A DNA stretch of 64,000 nt from Actinomycetes bacterium (GTDB taxonomy: Bacteria; Actinomycetota; Thermoleophilia; Gaiellales; Gaiellaceae), in assembly GCA_026708005.1 (NCBI GenBank), contig JAPOVR010000125.1, forward strand, positions 1-64,000. Direction: 5' to 3'. Within the stretch, counting starts at the first letter, position 1; each line of letters opens with the position of its first letter. The position numbers were made by a program, and so were the translations under genes. Under the pieces are notes generated by a model. It was not told the origin of the DNA. It did no database searches and saw nothing but the letters and a program-made list of their open reading frames with translations. Below are positions 45,021 to 54,888 of the stretch, one piece after another.

Positions 45021-45123
45021 TTGGCGCAGTTTCGTGACGCTTTTGTGACAGGTTGCGCGCGAGCTGTGCGCGTTTCTCGGCTACCCTCCTTAGGTGGCGG
45101 GTGGGAGGCGGGCTGCCCCTTTG
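45021..45123 (+). repeat. Dispersed intergenic repeat, copy E
   Basis: Copy in the convergent gap 44682-45446, 340 nt after the HisC-like stop: TTGGCGCAGTTTCGTGACGC, TTTTGTGACAGGTTGCGCGC, GAGCTGTGCGCG, TTCTCGGCTACCCTCC, and GGCGGGTGGGAGG. No gene is seen elsewhere in the gap. Confidence 0.85.
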
Positions 45124-45446
45124 CAGCGGATGCGCGGCCCGGCTGGCCTCGACGCCTCTGCACAGCGACGGGCTGCCTGGCCTCGATGTCCCCATACGGC
45201 GGCTGGTGGGCTGCCCTTCACCGAGGCGGGCTTCGGCTATCTGACGACCCCAGCGCGGGCGCGCTGCCGGCGGCCCAGAGGCTGCGCATCTGGCGGAGCT
45301 CAGCGAGGCGCGTCTGGCGGCAGCCACCGGGGCGAGCCCCAGCAGCCCAGGCAGCGCAGCCGAGCGGGTTGCGCCGGGCAGCCGCGTCTCCCGCCCAGCC
45401 TCTCGCCTTGGAAAACGCGCTGCTACGTCTAGCGGCAGCTCGGAGC

Positions 45447-46127
45447 TCAGAGCGCGCGGCCGTCGGGGTGCGAGGCGTCTGTGAACTCGCGGAACTCGCC
45501 CGTCACGACGTAGGCGGTCTGCTCGCCGATATCGACGGCGTTGTCGCCGATGCGCTCTAGGCAGCGTGACACGACGATCATCCGCATACCCCACTCCTGC
45601 AGTCCCGGCTCGCTCGCGAGCGCGAGCACCTGCTTCGTGACGTTCCGGTTGCCGCGGTCGATCAGCTCGTCGAGGGCGACTAGCGCCTTGGCGCCCTCCA
45701 CGTCGCGCCGGCCGAACGTGTCCATGGCGATCCGGATCATCTCCTCCGCACGGGAGCCCATCTCCTCGAAGCCATCGATGAGCGAGCGCTTCATGTCGAG
45801 GTGGCTCGTGAGCTTTGTGAGCTTCGCGATCGTCACGCACTGGTCGCCGATGCGCTCCAAGCGGATGTTGTTGTGGAGAACGGCGAGCACGAGGCGGAGG
45901 TCTGTCGCGACCGGCGTCTGCCGGGCGAGCAGGAGCTCGATCTTCTTCTCGAGGTTGTGGTAGTGATCGTCAACCTCGTCGTCGAAGGCAATGATCTCGT
46001 CGGCCAGCTCGACATCCTGGGTCTCGAGTGCGTTAAGGGTGCCCCGAAGCGCTCGCAGGACGATGGCTCCCTCTTCCTGGAGGTTGGCCTCGAGCTCGCC
46101 CAGCTCCTGCTGGAATCCCGTGCGCAT
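45447..46127 (-). CDS. phoU: Phosphate transport regulator PhoU
   Basis: A 226-residue all-helical protein with the two PhoU repeats: [20 protein letters not shown], then [20 protein letters not shown] in the first, and [20 protein letters not shown], then [20 protein letters not shown] in the second, carrying the metal-binding E/D-x-x-x-D signatures. PhoU restrains PstB and the sensor kinase when phosphate is plentiful. Start ATG 46127 is 2 nt after the pstB stop. It is the last gene of the pst operon. Confidence 0.93.
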   Translation of the reverse strand: MRTGFQQELGELEANLQEEGAIVLRALRGTLNALETQDVELADEIIAFDDEVDDHYHNLEKKIELLLARQTPVATDLRLVLAVLHNNIRLERIGDQCVTIAKLTKLTSHLDMKRSLIDGFEEMGSRAEEMIRIAMDTFGRRDVEGAKALVALDELIDRGNRNVTKQVLALASEPGLQEWGMRMIVVSRCLERIGDNAVDIGEQTAYVVTGEFREFTDASHPDGRAL

Positions 46128-46129
46128 GG

Positions 46130-47011
46130 CTAGCCGAACCTCCCGGTGACGTAGTGCTCGGTGCGCTCGTCGGATGGGTTCGTGAAGATCTTCGCCGTCT
46201 CGTCGTGCTCGACGAGGATGCCGATGCGCTGGCCCTTCCCGTCGAGCTCGACGCTGAAGAACGCGGTCGAGTCGGCGACGCGGGCCGCCTGCTGCATGTT
46301 GTGCGTGACGATGATGATCGTGTAGTCTTTCTTGAGTTCGAGCATCAGGTCCTCGATCGCCGAGGTGGAGATCGGGTCGAGCGCCGAGCACGGCTCGTCC
46401 ATGAGGATGACCTCAGGATGCGTTGCGAGGCAGCGGGCGATGCAGAGGCGCTGCTGCTGGCCCCCTGAGAGGCTGTAGGCGTCTTCCTTCAGCCGGTCTT
46501 TGACCTCGTCCCACAGCGCGGCTCTCGTCAACGCCTCCTCTACGCGGTCGCCGAGGCCGTTCTTCATGCCGAGCACTCGCGGCCCAAAGGCGATGTTGTC
46601 GTAGATCGACTTCGGGAACGGGTTTGGCTTCTGGAACACCATGCCGATGAGCTTGCGGACCTCGACGGGGTCGACTTCCTCGCCGTAGAGGTCCTGCCCG
46701 TGGTAGAGCACCGTGCCCTCCATGCGGGCGGACTCGATCAGGTCGTTCATCCGGTCGAACACCCTGATGAACGTGCTCTTGCCACAGCCGGACGGGCCGA
46801 TGAACGCCGTCACCTCGCGGGAGAAGATCTCGATCGAGACGTTCTTCAGCGCGATCGCGTTCCCGTAGTACACCGAGAGGCCGTCCACCTTGAAGACGAC
46901 CGAGCGCTGGGTGGCTGGTCTTCCGGCGCTCCGCATGGAGACGCCGCCCGGATCGATGCTTCGGATCGTTGTGGGCTCGGGCGGAGCCTCGGCTGCAGTC
47001 GTCTTGCTCAT
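46130..47011 (-). CDS. pstB: Phosphate ABC transporter ATPase PstB
   Basis: A ~293-residue ATPase: Walker [30 protein letters not shown] (PstB-specific Q-loop), signature [14 protein letters not shown], Walker [13 protein letters not shown], switch His in [11 protein letters not shown]. The Met at 47011 has GAGGG seven bases upstream, so it is preferred to in-frame ATGs at 47041 and 47101; the core begins with [13 protein letters not shown] some 35 residues in. Confidence 0.95.
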   Translation of the reverse strand: MSKTTAAEAPPEPTTIRSIDPGGVSMRSAGRPATQRSVVFKVDGLSVYYGNAIALKNVSIEIFSREVTAFIGPSGCGKSTFIRVFDRMNDLIESARMEGTVLYHGQDLYGEEVDPVEVRKLIGMVFQKPNPFPKSIYDNIAFGPRVLGMKNGLGDRVEEALTRAALWDEVKDRLKEDAYSLSGGQQQRLCIARCLATHPEVILMDEPCSALDPISTSAIEDLMLELKKDYTIIIVTHNMQQAARVADSTAFFSVELDGKGQRIGILVEHDETAKIFTNPSDERTEHYVTGRFG

Positions 47012-47060
47012 CTCATCGCCCTCGGTCGCGTTTTCGCTCATGGATCTGATCGTAGTTGCC

Positions 47061-47942
47061 TCAGTACTCTCGCGTGTGTCGGTTGCGAAGCCAGACGGCA
47101 AAGGAGTTCATCGCGAGCAGGATGATCAGGAGCACGATGATCGCGCCGGCCGCGAGCAGCTTGAACTCGGCCTGTGGCCTTGAGACCCACTGGAAGATTT
47201 GGATCGGGATCGCGGTAAAGGGCCCCAGCAGCGTCGGGTTGAACGAGACGAACGTCAGCGCGCCCACGAGCAGGAGGGGAGCGGTCTCACCGATTGCTCG
47301 GGCCAGCGCGAGGATCGAGCCCGTGGCGATGCCAGGAATGGCTGCGGGCAGCACCTGGCGCCAGATTGTCTGCCACTGGGTGGCCCCGAGCGCCAGCGAA
47401 CCCTGGCGGATGCCGTCGGGGACCGCCCTGATCGCTTCCCTGCTGGCGACGATCACCGTGGGTAGCACGAGGAGCGTCAGGATCAGCGCGCCCGCCAAGA
47501 GCACGCGGCCCATCTCCAAGCCGCGAACCAGAAACGCCAGCCCGAGGATGCCGTAGACGATCGAGGGCACCGCGGCAAGGTTCTGGATGTTGACCTCGAG
47601 CGCCTTGTTGTACCAGCGCTCTCTGTTGGCGTACTCCTCGAGGTAGATCGCGGTTGCCACCCCAATCGGCACGGTGAAGGCGATCAGCAACAGGCCGAGG
47701 AAGATGCTACCGAGAATCGCGACGCGCAGCCCCGCCCGCTCGGGCAGCGTCGAGGGCGCGCTCGTCAGGAAGTGCCACGTGAGCTGGGGGATCCCGTCGA
47801 TCGCGACGTCCACGAGCAGCGTGATCAAGAGGACGAAGCCGATCGCGACCGAGAAGAGCAGGAACGCGTGGAAGGCTCGGCCGCGCCGAATGCGGGTGCG
47901 GTCGACGCCAGCTGCGGTCAGCGGAGCGGTCGCGTCGCTCAC
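47061..47942 (-). CDS. pstA: Phosphate ABC transporter permease PstA
   Basis: A 293-residue six-helix permease. The PstA blocks [35 protein letters not shown] and [21 protein letters not shown] are visible. It overlaps pstC by 4 nt and precedes pstB by about 50 nt. Confidence 0.95.
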   Translation of the reverse strand: MSDATAPLTAAGVDRTRIRRGRAFHAFLLFSVAIGFVLLITLLVDVAIDGIPQLTWHFLTSAPSTLPERAGLRVAILGSIFLGLLLIAFTVPIGVATAIYLEEYANRERWYNKALEVNIQNLAAVPSIVYGILGLAFLVRGLEMGRVLLAGALILTLLVLPTVIVASREAIRAVPDGIRQGSLALGATQWQTIWRQVLPAAIPGIATGSILALARAIGETAPLLLVGALTFVSFNPTLLGPFTAIPIQIFQWVSRPQAEFKLLAAGAIIVLLIILLAMNSFAVWLRNRHTREY

Positions 47943-48883
47943 TCGTAGACCTCGCGGTACTTGCGCACGAGGCGGATCGAGATGATGTTGATCGCGAGCG
48001 TGATCACAAACAGCGTGAGCCCCACCGAGAAGATGGTCTTGTACTCGATCGAGCCGGTCGGCACATCGCCCTGACCGGTAGAGGCGATGAACGCGGTCAT
48101 GGTCTGAATGGCCTTGGTGGGATCGAATGTGATCCGCGCGAGGTTACCTGCGGCAATCAACACAATTACCGTCTCGCCGATCGCGCGCGAGATCCCGAGG
48201 ACGAACCCCGCGATGATGCCCGAGATCGCTGCCGGCACGACGATGCGCGTGGCGACCTGGAGCCTCGAAGCGCCGAGCCCGTAGGCGCCGGCGCGCAGAT
48301 CCTGCGGCACCGCGTGCATCGCGTCTTCCGAGACGGAGGCGACGGTGGGGATGATCATGATTCCCATCACGATGCCGGCGCTGAGCGGGTTGAACACCTG
48401 GAGGGGAACGCCGATGCCCTGTAGGAGTGGTGTGAAGAAGAGGAGCGCGAAGAAGCCGTAGACGACGGTCGGGATGCCCTCTAGCACCTCGAGGGCGGGC
48501 TTGAGCACCTTCCGTACGCGGGGGCGCGCGTACTCGCTCAGGTAGATCGCCGAGCCGAGGCCGAACGGGAGGGCGATAACCATTGCCCACATGGTCACGA
48601 CGAACGTGCCCGTCAGGAGCGGCAGCACACCGAAGCCTGCGGGCTCGAACAGCGGCGCCCAGCGCGTGCCGGTCAGGAAGTCGATGATGCTGATCTCACG
48701 GAAGAAGTCGATCGCGGGTGTTAGTAACGCGACGACGATGCCAATCGTCGTCGCGACCGAGATGAGCGCGGCCGCCGCCATAACGCCCTTGACAAGCATC
48801 TCGCCCCAGCGCGTACCGCGGCGGAGCAGCCGAGGTGCCGGCTGCGCCGCCGCGAAGGTTCCCTCAGTTGTCGCCTGTGCCAT
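47939..48883 (-). CDS. pstC: Phosphate ABC transporter permease PstC
   Basis: A 314-residue permease with six helices and PstC blocks: GSAIYLSEYARPRVRKVLKP, LEGIPTVVYGFFALLFF, ALGASRLQVATRIVV-type coupling loop (GLGASRLQVATRIVVPAAIS) and GISRAIGETVIVLIAAG. It lies 35 nt downstream of pstS. Confidence 0.95.
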   Translation of the reverse strand: MAQATTEGTFAAAQPAPRLLRRGTRWGEMLVKGVMAAAALISVATTIGIVVALLTPAIDFFREISIIDFLTGTRWAPLFEPAGFGVLPLLTGTFVVTMWAMVIALPFGLGSAIYLSEYARPRVRKVLKPALEVLEGIPTVVYGFFALLFFTPLLQGIGVPLQVFNPLSAGIVMGIMIIPTVASVSEDAMHAVPQDLRAGAYGLGASRLQVATRIVVPAAISGIIAGFVLGISRAIGETVIVLIAAGNLARITFDPTKAIQTMTAFIASTGQGDVPTGSIEYKTIFSVGLTLFVITLAINIISIRLVRKYREVYE

Positions 48884-48918
48884 TGCGGCGCGTGATTCTA
48901 GAAGCCCCTAGTGCCAAC

Positions 48919-49950
48919 CTAGCCGGGCGTCGCCAGCGCTGCTTCGAAGGAGGCGATCGCGTCTGCTTGTTGTTCTGCGGAGAGCGGCACGTAGAGGGCC
49001 GTCTCTGCGAGCGTCTGGGTGTTATTGAGGTAGAAGCGGATGAACTCCCGCACCTCGGGCCGCGTGAACGACTCGACCTTAGCGTACACAAACAGGGGCC
49101 GCGAGAGCGGGCTGTAGTCGCCGGCGAGCGCGGCTTCGACGCTCGGCGCGACGCAGCCGCTGCCGCCGTCGATCTCGAGAGCCTTGACCGCGGTCGGGTT
49201 CTCGGCGAAGTAGCTGAACCCGAAGTAGCCGGTGCCGCCCCGGTCGCCCTGCACTGCCTGGACGATCACGTTGTCGTCCTCGGAGGCCTGGTAGTCGGCG
49301 CGGCTGGCGCCTTCGTCGCCGTTGACCTCGTCGGTGAAGTAGTCGAACGTGCCCGAGTCGGTGCCTGGCCCCGCCAGCGAGAGCTCAAGGTCGGGGAAGC
49401 TCGGGTCGACCTGGTTCCAGTTAGTGATCATGCCCTCGGACTCGGGCGCCCAGATCGTGTTCAGCTGCGCGAGCGTCAGACAGTCGACGAAGTCGTTCTC
49501 GGGGTTGACCACAACGGTGAGCGCGTCGGTCACGACCCGGAACTCGACGAAGTCGATGCCGTTGGCCTGGCATTCCTCGACCTCCGAGTCCTTGATCGGC
49601 CGCGACGCGTTCGACAGGTCGGTCTCGCCTCGGCAGAACCGCTCGAAACCGCCGCCCGAACCGGAGATACCGACCGTGATCTGCACATCCGAGTGCAGCG
49701 CCTGGAACTCCTCGGCCGCCAACGTCGTCAACGGCCCCACCGTCGAGGAACCATCCGCCTCAATCCGACCCGACAGATCCGCCGGCGCGGGTGCTGATGG
49801 TGGCGGCGATGCGCCTGGGTCTGCCGGCGCGGGTGCCGGTGCGGGTGTGCCTTCCTCACCATCGCCCCCGCCGCACCCAGCGGCGAGCACAGCGATGCCG
49901 ATCGCCGCGAGTACGAACAGGAGAAGCTTTCTGCTCAAACGGTGTCTCAT
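48919..49950 (-). CDS. pstS: Phosphate-binding lipoprotein PstS
   Basis: A 343-residue binding protein. The signal peptide (SRKLLLFVLAAIGIAVLAAGC) ends in a lipobox with Cys as lipid anchor, followed by a Pro/Ala linker. Phosphate-binding blocks are IEADGSSTVGPLT, VGISGSGGGFERFC, GETDLSNASRPI and LSLAGPGTDSGTFDYFTDEV. ATG 49950 is chosen because it places the signal peptide at the N-terminus; AGGAGG lies somewhat far upstream (about 12 nt). A PHO-box-like element is found 100 nt upstream. Confidence 0.95.
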   Translation of the reverse strand: MRHRLSRKLLLFVLAAIGIAVLAAGCGGGDGEEGTPAPAPAPADPGASPPPSAPAPADLSGRIEADGSSTVGPLTTLAAEEFQALHSDVQITVGISGSGGGFERFCRGETDLSNASRPIKDSEVEECQANGIDFVEFRVVTDALTVVVNPENDFVDCLTLAQLNTIWAPESEGMITNWNQVDPSFPDLELSLAGPGTDSGTFDYFTDEVNGDEGASRADYQASEDDNVIVQAVQGDRGGTGYFGFSYFAENPTAVKALEIDGGSGCVAPSVEAALAGDYSPLSRPLFVYAKVESFTRPEVREFIRFYLNNTQTLAETALYVPLSAEQQADAIASFEAALATPG

Positions 49951-50049
49951 AGGGTGTCGTGTCCTCCTCGGGATCTTCAACGGGTGGCTCTGCGGCTCTC
50001 GTCGCACGCGCTGCCATTCTCTGAGCCGCTGCTCCGAGCGTGGGTCTCA

Positions 50050-50082
50050 ACCCCGTGAAGAAGTTGTGATGAACTGGTGAAC
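50050..50082 (-). promoter_or_regulatory. PHO-box-like operator upstream of pstS
   Basis: On the minus strand the units GTTCACCAGTT, CATCACAACTT and CTTCACGGGGT follow one another with an exact 11-nt period, each with TCAC at positions 3-6. This is the architecture of actinobacterial PhoP-binding boxes. Its near edge is 99 nt from the pstS start and reads in the direction of transcription. The remaining 50083-50466 gap shows no gene. Confidence 0.7.
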
Positions 50083-50466
50083 GAGAGCAGCGATCCTGCG
50101 CTCGCACTCAGCGAGCTCTCCAGCGCTCCCGCGCTTCCGGCTGTCAGTGGCCGCGTGGGTTTCCTGCGGCACGTTCAAGGCCGCGGGGACGGCGTACCCG
50201 CGGCCTTGGTGAGCACCAGAAGCTCGCGGAGAAGAGCGACGCGCGGTGCCCCAGATCCCTGCCCCAGCAGCGGCTGCGCGCGCTGCGGCGGCGAGTTCCG
50301 GCTTGCAGGGAGCATGACCGCCGAGCGCACCGCGTGGGTAGCCAGGGTGGTGGCAATGTGGAAACCACCTCGGGGCTATGTGGGTTGATGGTACTTGCCT
50401 CCCAGCCTCGAACTACCAGTCGTGTAGGCGAAAGACCGGGAGTGGGAGCGCAGAGCGCGGCGGCTG

Positions 50467-51411
50467 CTACGCCTGCGCGAAGCGGCAGCGAATCGTCAGG
50501 CCCGCATCGATGCCGCCGCTCGCCTCGATCGAGCCGCCGGCGGAGGTGATGATGTGTTTCACGATTGCCAACCCAAGCCCCGTGCCGCGGGATGACCGAG
50601 CGCGGTCGGCTCGGTAGAAGCGCTCGAAGAGGCGCGGCAGGTCGTGCTCTGCAACGCCGGCCCCGTTGTCGCTGGCCGCCATGACCAGGTCGTGACCGTC
50701 ACGGTTCACGGTCAGCCTGACCGTGGCTCCAGGGCCCGTGTAGCGGAGTGCGTTCTGGATCAGGTTTTCGACGACCACGCGGAGCATGCGAGGTCGCAGC
50801 GGCAGCTCGAGCCCCTGCGCGCCCTCGATCTCGACGCGGATGTCAGCCCGATCCGCGCTCTCGGCCAGCTCGTCGGCAACCTCGAGCATGACCGGCAGGG
50901 CCTCGGTCGAGCCGAGCGTGACGACCTGCTTGCCGGTCTCGAGCTCGCTCAGGAACAACACGTCGTCGATGAGCTCCCGGATCTGCTCGACCTCTTGGCG
51001 AGCCTGGCCGACGAGGTCGTCGATGTCGACGCCCGGGAGGTCAGCGCTCTCAAGCAGCGCGAGCACGCGCGCGAGCGGGGTTCGGAGCTCGTGCGAGACC
51101 GACGCCGTGAAGCCCGCCCGGAGCTCCTCGTAAGCCGCGAGCTCCCCCGGGGCAGTCAGGTAGAGGAGCGTCTCGCGATGTCCACCCAGGTCGTATTCGA
51201 CTGCCGTGGCAACACGCCCGGTCTCAGGGCGCAGCGTGTCTTCCGGGAGGAGCTGCCCCTCCTCCAGGCCCGGCAACGACTCCCGGGCGCGCCGGCTTGC
51301 CGCGAGCACCCGACGGCCGGCGTCGAGGACGACCACGACCTCGCGGCTTTCCTCGATCAGACGGCGACCGCGCTCGGCGTCGAGAAGCTGGTGCGGGTCA
51401 GCCTGGATCAT
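50467..51411 (-). CDS. Soluble PhoR-like sensor histidine kinase
   Basis: A ~314-residue kinase. A short PAS-like region (EESREVVVVLDAGRRVLAAS...) is followed by the dimerisation helix with phospho-accepting His in ASVSHELRTPLARVL, then the catalytic ATPase: N-box VVENLIQNALRYT, G1 DNGAGVAEHD, F-box LFERFYRAD and G2 GTGLGLAIVKHI. No membrane segment is visible, so it would sense indirectly, for example through Pst/PhoU. It lies upstream of the pst operon on the same strand, with 516 nt between. ATG 51411 is chosen over 51480 as the latter adds no domain. Confidence 0.8.
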   Translation of the reverse strand: MIQADPHQLLDAERGRRLIEESREVVVVLDAGRRVLAASRRARESLPGLEEGQLLPEDTLRPETGRVATAVEYDLGGHRETLLYLTAPGELAAYEELRAGFTASVSHELRTPLARVLALLESADLPGVDIDDLVGQARQEVEQIRELIDDVLFLSELETGKQVVTLGSTEALPVMLEVADELAESADRADIRVEIEGAQGLELPLRPRMLRVVVENLIQNALRYTGPGATVRLTVNRDGHDLVMAASDNGAGVAEHDLPRLFERFYRADRARSSRGTGLGLAIVKHIITSAGGSIEASGGIDAGLTIRCRFAQA

Positions 51412-51437
51412 CGTCTTCGACGCCTTCCTGGGCACGT

Positions 51438-51516
51438 ACTCCTCCGGTGGGTGCAGTATCGGGCACGCGCTTGCATGCACGAGGCGCTCCCACCGGAGGA
51501 GTTACCAGATGGTAAC
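51438..51516. promoter_or_regulatory. 14-bp inverted repeat plus 7-bp palindrome between kinase and permease genes
   Basis: ACTCCTCCGGTGGG (51438-51451) is the exact reverse complement of CCCACCGGAGGAGT (51489-51502), with a 37-nt spacer. Immediately after, GTTACCA-GA-TGGTAAC (51501-51516) forms a perfect palindrome. The array lies between the divergent starts at 51411 and 51595, so it may control one or both genes. Confidence 0.65.
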
Positions 51517-51594
51517 GAGATGGATACAAGGCAGACGACCACGGGCCGGGTGTCTCCCCGAGAATTCTCCTGCGCGCTCGCTTGCTGAGGCCGC

Positions 51595-52683
51595 ATGCAG
51601 AGCGTGACGCCTTCGCGGCTGGCGCGCCGCCTCAGCACGCTCGATGCGGTCGCGCTCGGAGTTGCCTCGATGGTGGGCGCCGGTGTGTTCGTGGCTGTCG
51701 GGCCCGCCGGCGAGGCAGCCGGCGCCGGCCTGCTGATCGGCCTCGCGCTCGCGGGTGCGGTTGCCTACTGCAACGCGACCTCCTCGGGCCGGCTGGCCGC
51801 CGTGTACCCGGACTCAGGGGGGACCTACGTCTACGGGCGACAGCGTCTTGGGAACCTGCTCGGCTTCATTGCAGGCTGGGCCTTCGTAATCGGGAAGCTC
51901 GCGAGCTGTGCCGCGATCGCGCTGGCGTTCGGAACAGCGGTGGCCCCGCCGGTAGCCCGCGCTGTGGCCGTTGCGGCGGTCGTCTCGCTCACCGCGCCCA
52001 ACTACCTCGGGGTGCACCACACGGCGCTCGCGACGCGGCTGCTCGTGCTGCTCGTTCTGATCGCGATCGCTGCGGCGCTGACCGGCGGCAAGGTCGAGGT
52101 CGACAACCTCTCGCCGTTTCCTGGTGCTGGCGCCCGTGACATCCTCCAAGTGGGTGGCATCCTGTTCTTCGCCTTCGCTGGCTACGCACGGATCGCGACG
52201 CTCGGCGAGGAGGTCAGCGAGCCGGCGAAGACGATTCCCCGGGCCCTCTCGGTTTCCCTGGACGTGGTACTCTTCCTCTACGTGGAGGTGTGCGTCGCCG
52301 CGCTGCTCGTGCTGGGCCCTTCGCGGCTGGCGGCGTCGGCAATTCCTCTGCTCGACGTCGTTCCCGCGGGCGGCTCGGCTGATCTCGCAATCGCGGTGAA
52401 GGTTGGCGCTGCAATCGCGACCCTCAGCGTGCTGCTCGCGCTCATCGCCGGGGTGAGCCGCACGGTGTTCGCGATGGCCGCAGGCGGTGATCTGCCGGCT
52501 CAGTTCAGCGCGGTTCACCCTCGCTTCCGCGCGCCGCACCGCGCCCAGCTCGCAGTCGGGGCGGTCGGATGCGTCGTGCTCGCGACCAGCCTGCCGACTC
52601 TTGAGCTGGCTGTGGGTGCGGGCATCGTGCTCGCCGGGGTCGTGGTTTGGCTCATCGCGCGAGGCGCAGCGAGGGCGCGCTGA
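51595..52683 (+). CDS. APC-family amino-acid permease, short form
   Basis: A 362-residue membrane protein with about ten helices. The APC core signature VALGVASMVGAGVFVAVGP lies in helix 1, and FFAFAGYARIATLGEEV is the helix-6 region (normally F-x-A-F-x-G-x-E). The family usually has 420-500 residues and 12 helices, so this form may lack the last helices; the gene ends at a normal TGA. The usual Glu of the helix-6 G-x-E motif reads R here (GYARI). Confidence 0.82.
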   Translation: MQSVTPSRLARRLSTLDAVALGVASMVGAGVFVAVGPAGEAAGAGLLIGLALAGAVAYCNATSSGRLAAVYPDSGGTYVYGRQRLGNLLGFIAGWAFVIGKLASCAAIALAFGTAVAPPVARAVAVAAVVSLTAPNYLGVHHTALATRLLVLLVLIAIAAALTGGKVEVDNLSPFPGAGARDILQVGGILFFAFAGYARIATLGEEVSEPAKTIPRALSVSLDVVLFLYVEVCVAALLVLGPSRLAASAIPLLDVVPAGGSADLAIAVKVGAAIATLSVLLALIAGVSRTVFAMAAGGDLPAQFSAVHPRFRAPHRAQLAVGAVGCVVLATSLPTLELAVGAGIVLAGVVVWLIARGAARAR

Positions 52684-54060
52684 CCGTTTACCCGCTCGGT
52701 ACCAGCTCGTCGCTCGATCGGTTCCAGGTCCTCACCAGCCTGCTACCCACGCCTTGTCTACTGGTCTGGATCGTTGCATCATGCTCTCACTGCACCGTCG
52801 GGCAGCCAGGGCGCGGGATGCACGGCGCGGCTGGCGCTCATTCCTCGTGGCGGTGGGCTTGGCCCTTGCGGCGGCGGTGCGGCTGCTACGCGCCGACGGT
52901 ACGGCTAGCGGCGGCGGTGCGGCTAGCGGCGGTACGGCGGCGCCGCGACCGGCCCCGCCGCCGGTGCGACCGGCCTCGTCGTTCTCGGCGCTTGCGGCAG
53001 AAAGCTGCGGCTGGGCGAGCTCCCGGAGCGGGAGGCGTTCTCGTCGGCTACCGGGAGGAGGTTGGGTTGGCAAGGAGTCGACAGCAGGCACGGAGGCGCG
53101 CCGACTGGACTCGTCACGAACGCCGCCGCCGGCGAATGACCGTTCAGCTGTGGCAAGAGCGCGCCTGCCCAGACCGCACTGCGCCCGTGAGCCCGGCCAC
53201 CGTGGCGCCCGTTGTGGGGTGGCCTGCCCCAAGCCTCAGGTAGGTCTGCTCCGAGCCGCAATAGGTGGTCGTGTGGGGTTCCGGGAGTGCGCGCGCTGCG
53301 ACTCAGACGCGGCCTGGCGATTCACCGCGAAGGGCAGCCGCCGCCGGCGGATTCGCCACGAAGGGCAACCCGCCCCCCATCCACCACCCGGGGGATGGTA
53401 GCCGAGATATGCGCGCAGCTTACGCACGAACTGTCATAAGAGCGTTACGAAACTGCGCCGACTCTGAGCTCTCGCTGAAGCTGCGCCAGTCGTGCGTTAA
53501 AGGCGCGCGAACTCGACGCTGAACCTGGGCCACTTCTGGCCGAGGTGCGCCAACTCCGCGCCGATGACGCACGAGTCTAGCGCTGAAGGTGCTTCGGTTC
53601 CGGGCCGAAGGCTCCCCGGTCAGGACACAGATGGGGCGGGGACAGACCGGGCAGCGCCTCCCGAGACTGATCTCGGCTAGCTTGCAGTCGGGGGCTATCG
53701 GCCGTGAGCAGCTTGACCGAGCAGTAACCCTCGTGGCTCGTGCCCGCAAGCTCAGCCGCACGCGAAGAGGCGCGCTGCACACGGCGCGGGCGGCTGTGCG
53801 TGAAGGAGCGGCTGCGCACGGCAACCGGGCTCACCGGGGAGAAGCAATCAGGCTTGCCCGCAGCATGGTCCTCTTGAAAAGCATCGCGGGGACAAGGTGT
53901 CTGCTGGAGGGAGAACTGCCCTCGCCGAAGTCGATGTGCTTCGCGCGGCCACGACCGACCGCCGAGCTGCGCTCTTTGCCAGATCGACACCAGTTGGTTA
54001 CCTCCGGTTGACGTGCGACGCTGAGAGCATCGGCCGAAAGAACCGCGAACAGGGGGCGCG
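52684..54060. other. Long gene-poor gap with GC-rich tandem tract
   Basis: No gene that I can support in about 1.4 kb. A tract of GCGGCGGTGCGGCTAGCGG-type units lies at about 52866-52945. One dispersed repeat (copy F) lies inside. A 140-codon plus-strand frame from 53589 has no recognisable domain and overlaps an equally long minus-strand frame. Confidence 0.5.
53357..53459 (-). repeat. Dispersed intergenic repeat, copy F
   Basis: Reverse-oriented copy; on the minus strand: GCAGTTTCGTAACGC, CTTATGACAGTTCGTGCG, AAGCTGCGCGC, ATATCTCGGCTACC, CCCCCGGGTGGTGG, then GGGTTGCCCTTCGTGG. One of the two most complete 3' ends in the family. Confidence 0.85.
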
Positions 54061-54732
54061 ATGAACGAGAAGAAGGACGTGAGCGTCGTTGCGGCGCCCG
54101 ATCCGAACACGCAGAACCAGCTGCGCCGACAGCTCGATGACCTCACCGTTGAGTTCGCAGGCATCTTCTCTCGCGAGACCATCGAGCGGTTTGTCGACGA
54201 ATCGCCCGAGGCGCTGGCCGGTGCGAGGTTTCATGACTACGTGCCAGTGCTCGTCTACCGCTTCGCTCGGGAACGCCTGCGAGCGCTCGGGCAGGCTGAG
54301 GGGGTTATCGCCAAAGAGGTTCCCGAGGTCCTCTTCGTGTGCGTCCACAACGCCGGACGCAGCCAGATGGCCGCGGCGCTTCTCAACCACCTTGCGGCTG
54401 GGTGCGTGCACGTTTGCTCGTGCGGCAGCGACCCGACGAGTGAGCTCAACCCGATGCTTGCGCCGGCGTTGAGCGAGCTCGGCATCGACGTCTCCCAAGA
54501 GTTCCCAAAGCCCATCACCGACGAGGTCGTGCGTGCCGCCGATGCTGTCATCACCATGGGCTGCGGGGATGCGTGTTCCATCTACCCCGGCAAGATCTAT
54601 GAGGACTGGGAGGCCGAGGACCCGGCGGGCGAGGACCTCGAGCGGGTGCGGGAAATCCGCGAGGATATCGACAGACGTGTGCGGGAGCTGCTGGCATGGC
54701 TTGTCGAAGGCAGGGCCCGCTCCGGCACGTAG
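54061..54732 (+). CDS. Arsenate reductase (ArsC, low-molecular-weight phosphatase fold) with N-terminal helical domain
   Basis: A 223-residue protein. Residues ~1-85 form a helical domain (ERFVDESPEALAGARFHDYV...VLVYRFARERLRAL) often fused to actinobacterial ArsC. The catalytic domain starts with the CX5R loop VCVHNAGRSQMAAAL (Cys94, Arg100). MGCGDACSIYPGK carries Cys168/Cys172, and YEDWEAEDP carries the general acid Asp. It would reduce arsenate to arsenite via thioredoxin or mycothiol. No arsenite pump or ArsR gene is adjacent, which is unusual for an ars operon. Confidence 0.88.
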   Translation: MNEKKDVSVVAAPDPNTQNQLRRQLDDLTVEFAGIFSRETIERFVDESPEALAGARFHDYVPVLVYRFARERLRALGQAEGVIAKEVPEVLFVCVHNAGRSQMAAALLNHLAAGCVHVCSCGSDPTSELNPMLAPALSELGIDVSQEFPKPITDEVVRAADAVITMGCGDACSIYPGKIYEDWEAEDPAGEDLERVREIREDIDRRVRELLAWLVEGRARSGT

Positions 54733-54888
54733 CCTCCTCGCTCGGATCGCGCCCCGTGCAGATCGATGGGGCTGAGCAGCGGATCGATCTGGCCAGCCGG
54801 ACGGGGTAGAGCAGCCGGGGCTGCCTGCAACGTCGGGTTGAGGTCGATCTGATCACGAGCCTGGCGTTCGGCCCTACGATCGGGGGTC

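Noticed and set aside
35550-45123. A conserved small protein encoded across the dispersed repeats (recurrent frames such as ARKLYAYLGYPP on one strand and CAQLARNL...KRHET on the other)
   Set aside because: The frames have stops in other copies, lack consistent start sites, and are open on both strands, as expected from a DNA repeat in high-GC sequence.
52866-52945. CRISPR-like or VNTR array in the GCGGCGGTGCGG tract
   Set aside because: Irregular simple-sequence repeat without spacers.
53589-54011. 140-residue plus-strand open frame before the arsenate reductase gene
   Set aside because: No recognisable domain, biased Arg/Ala composition, and an equally long frame on the other strand.
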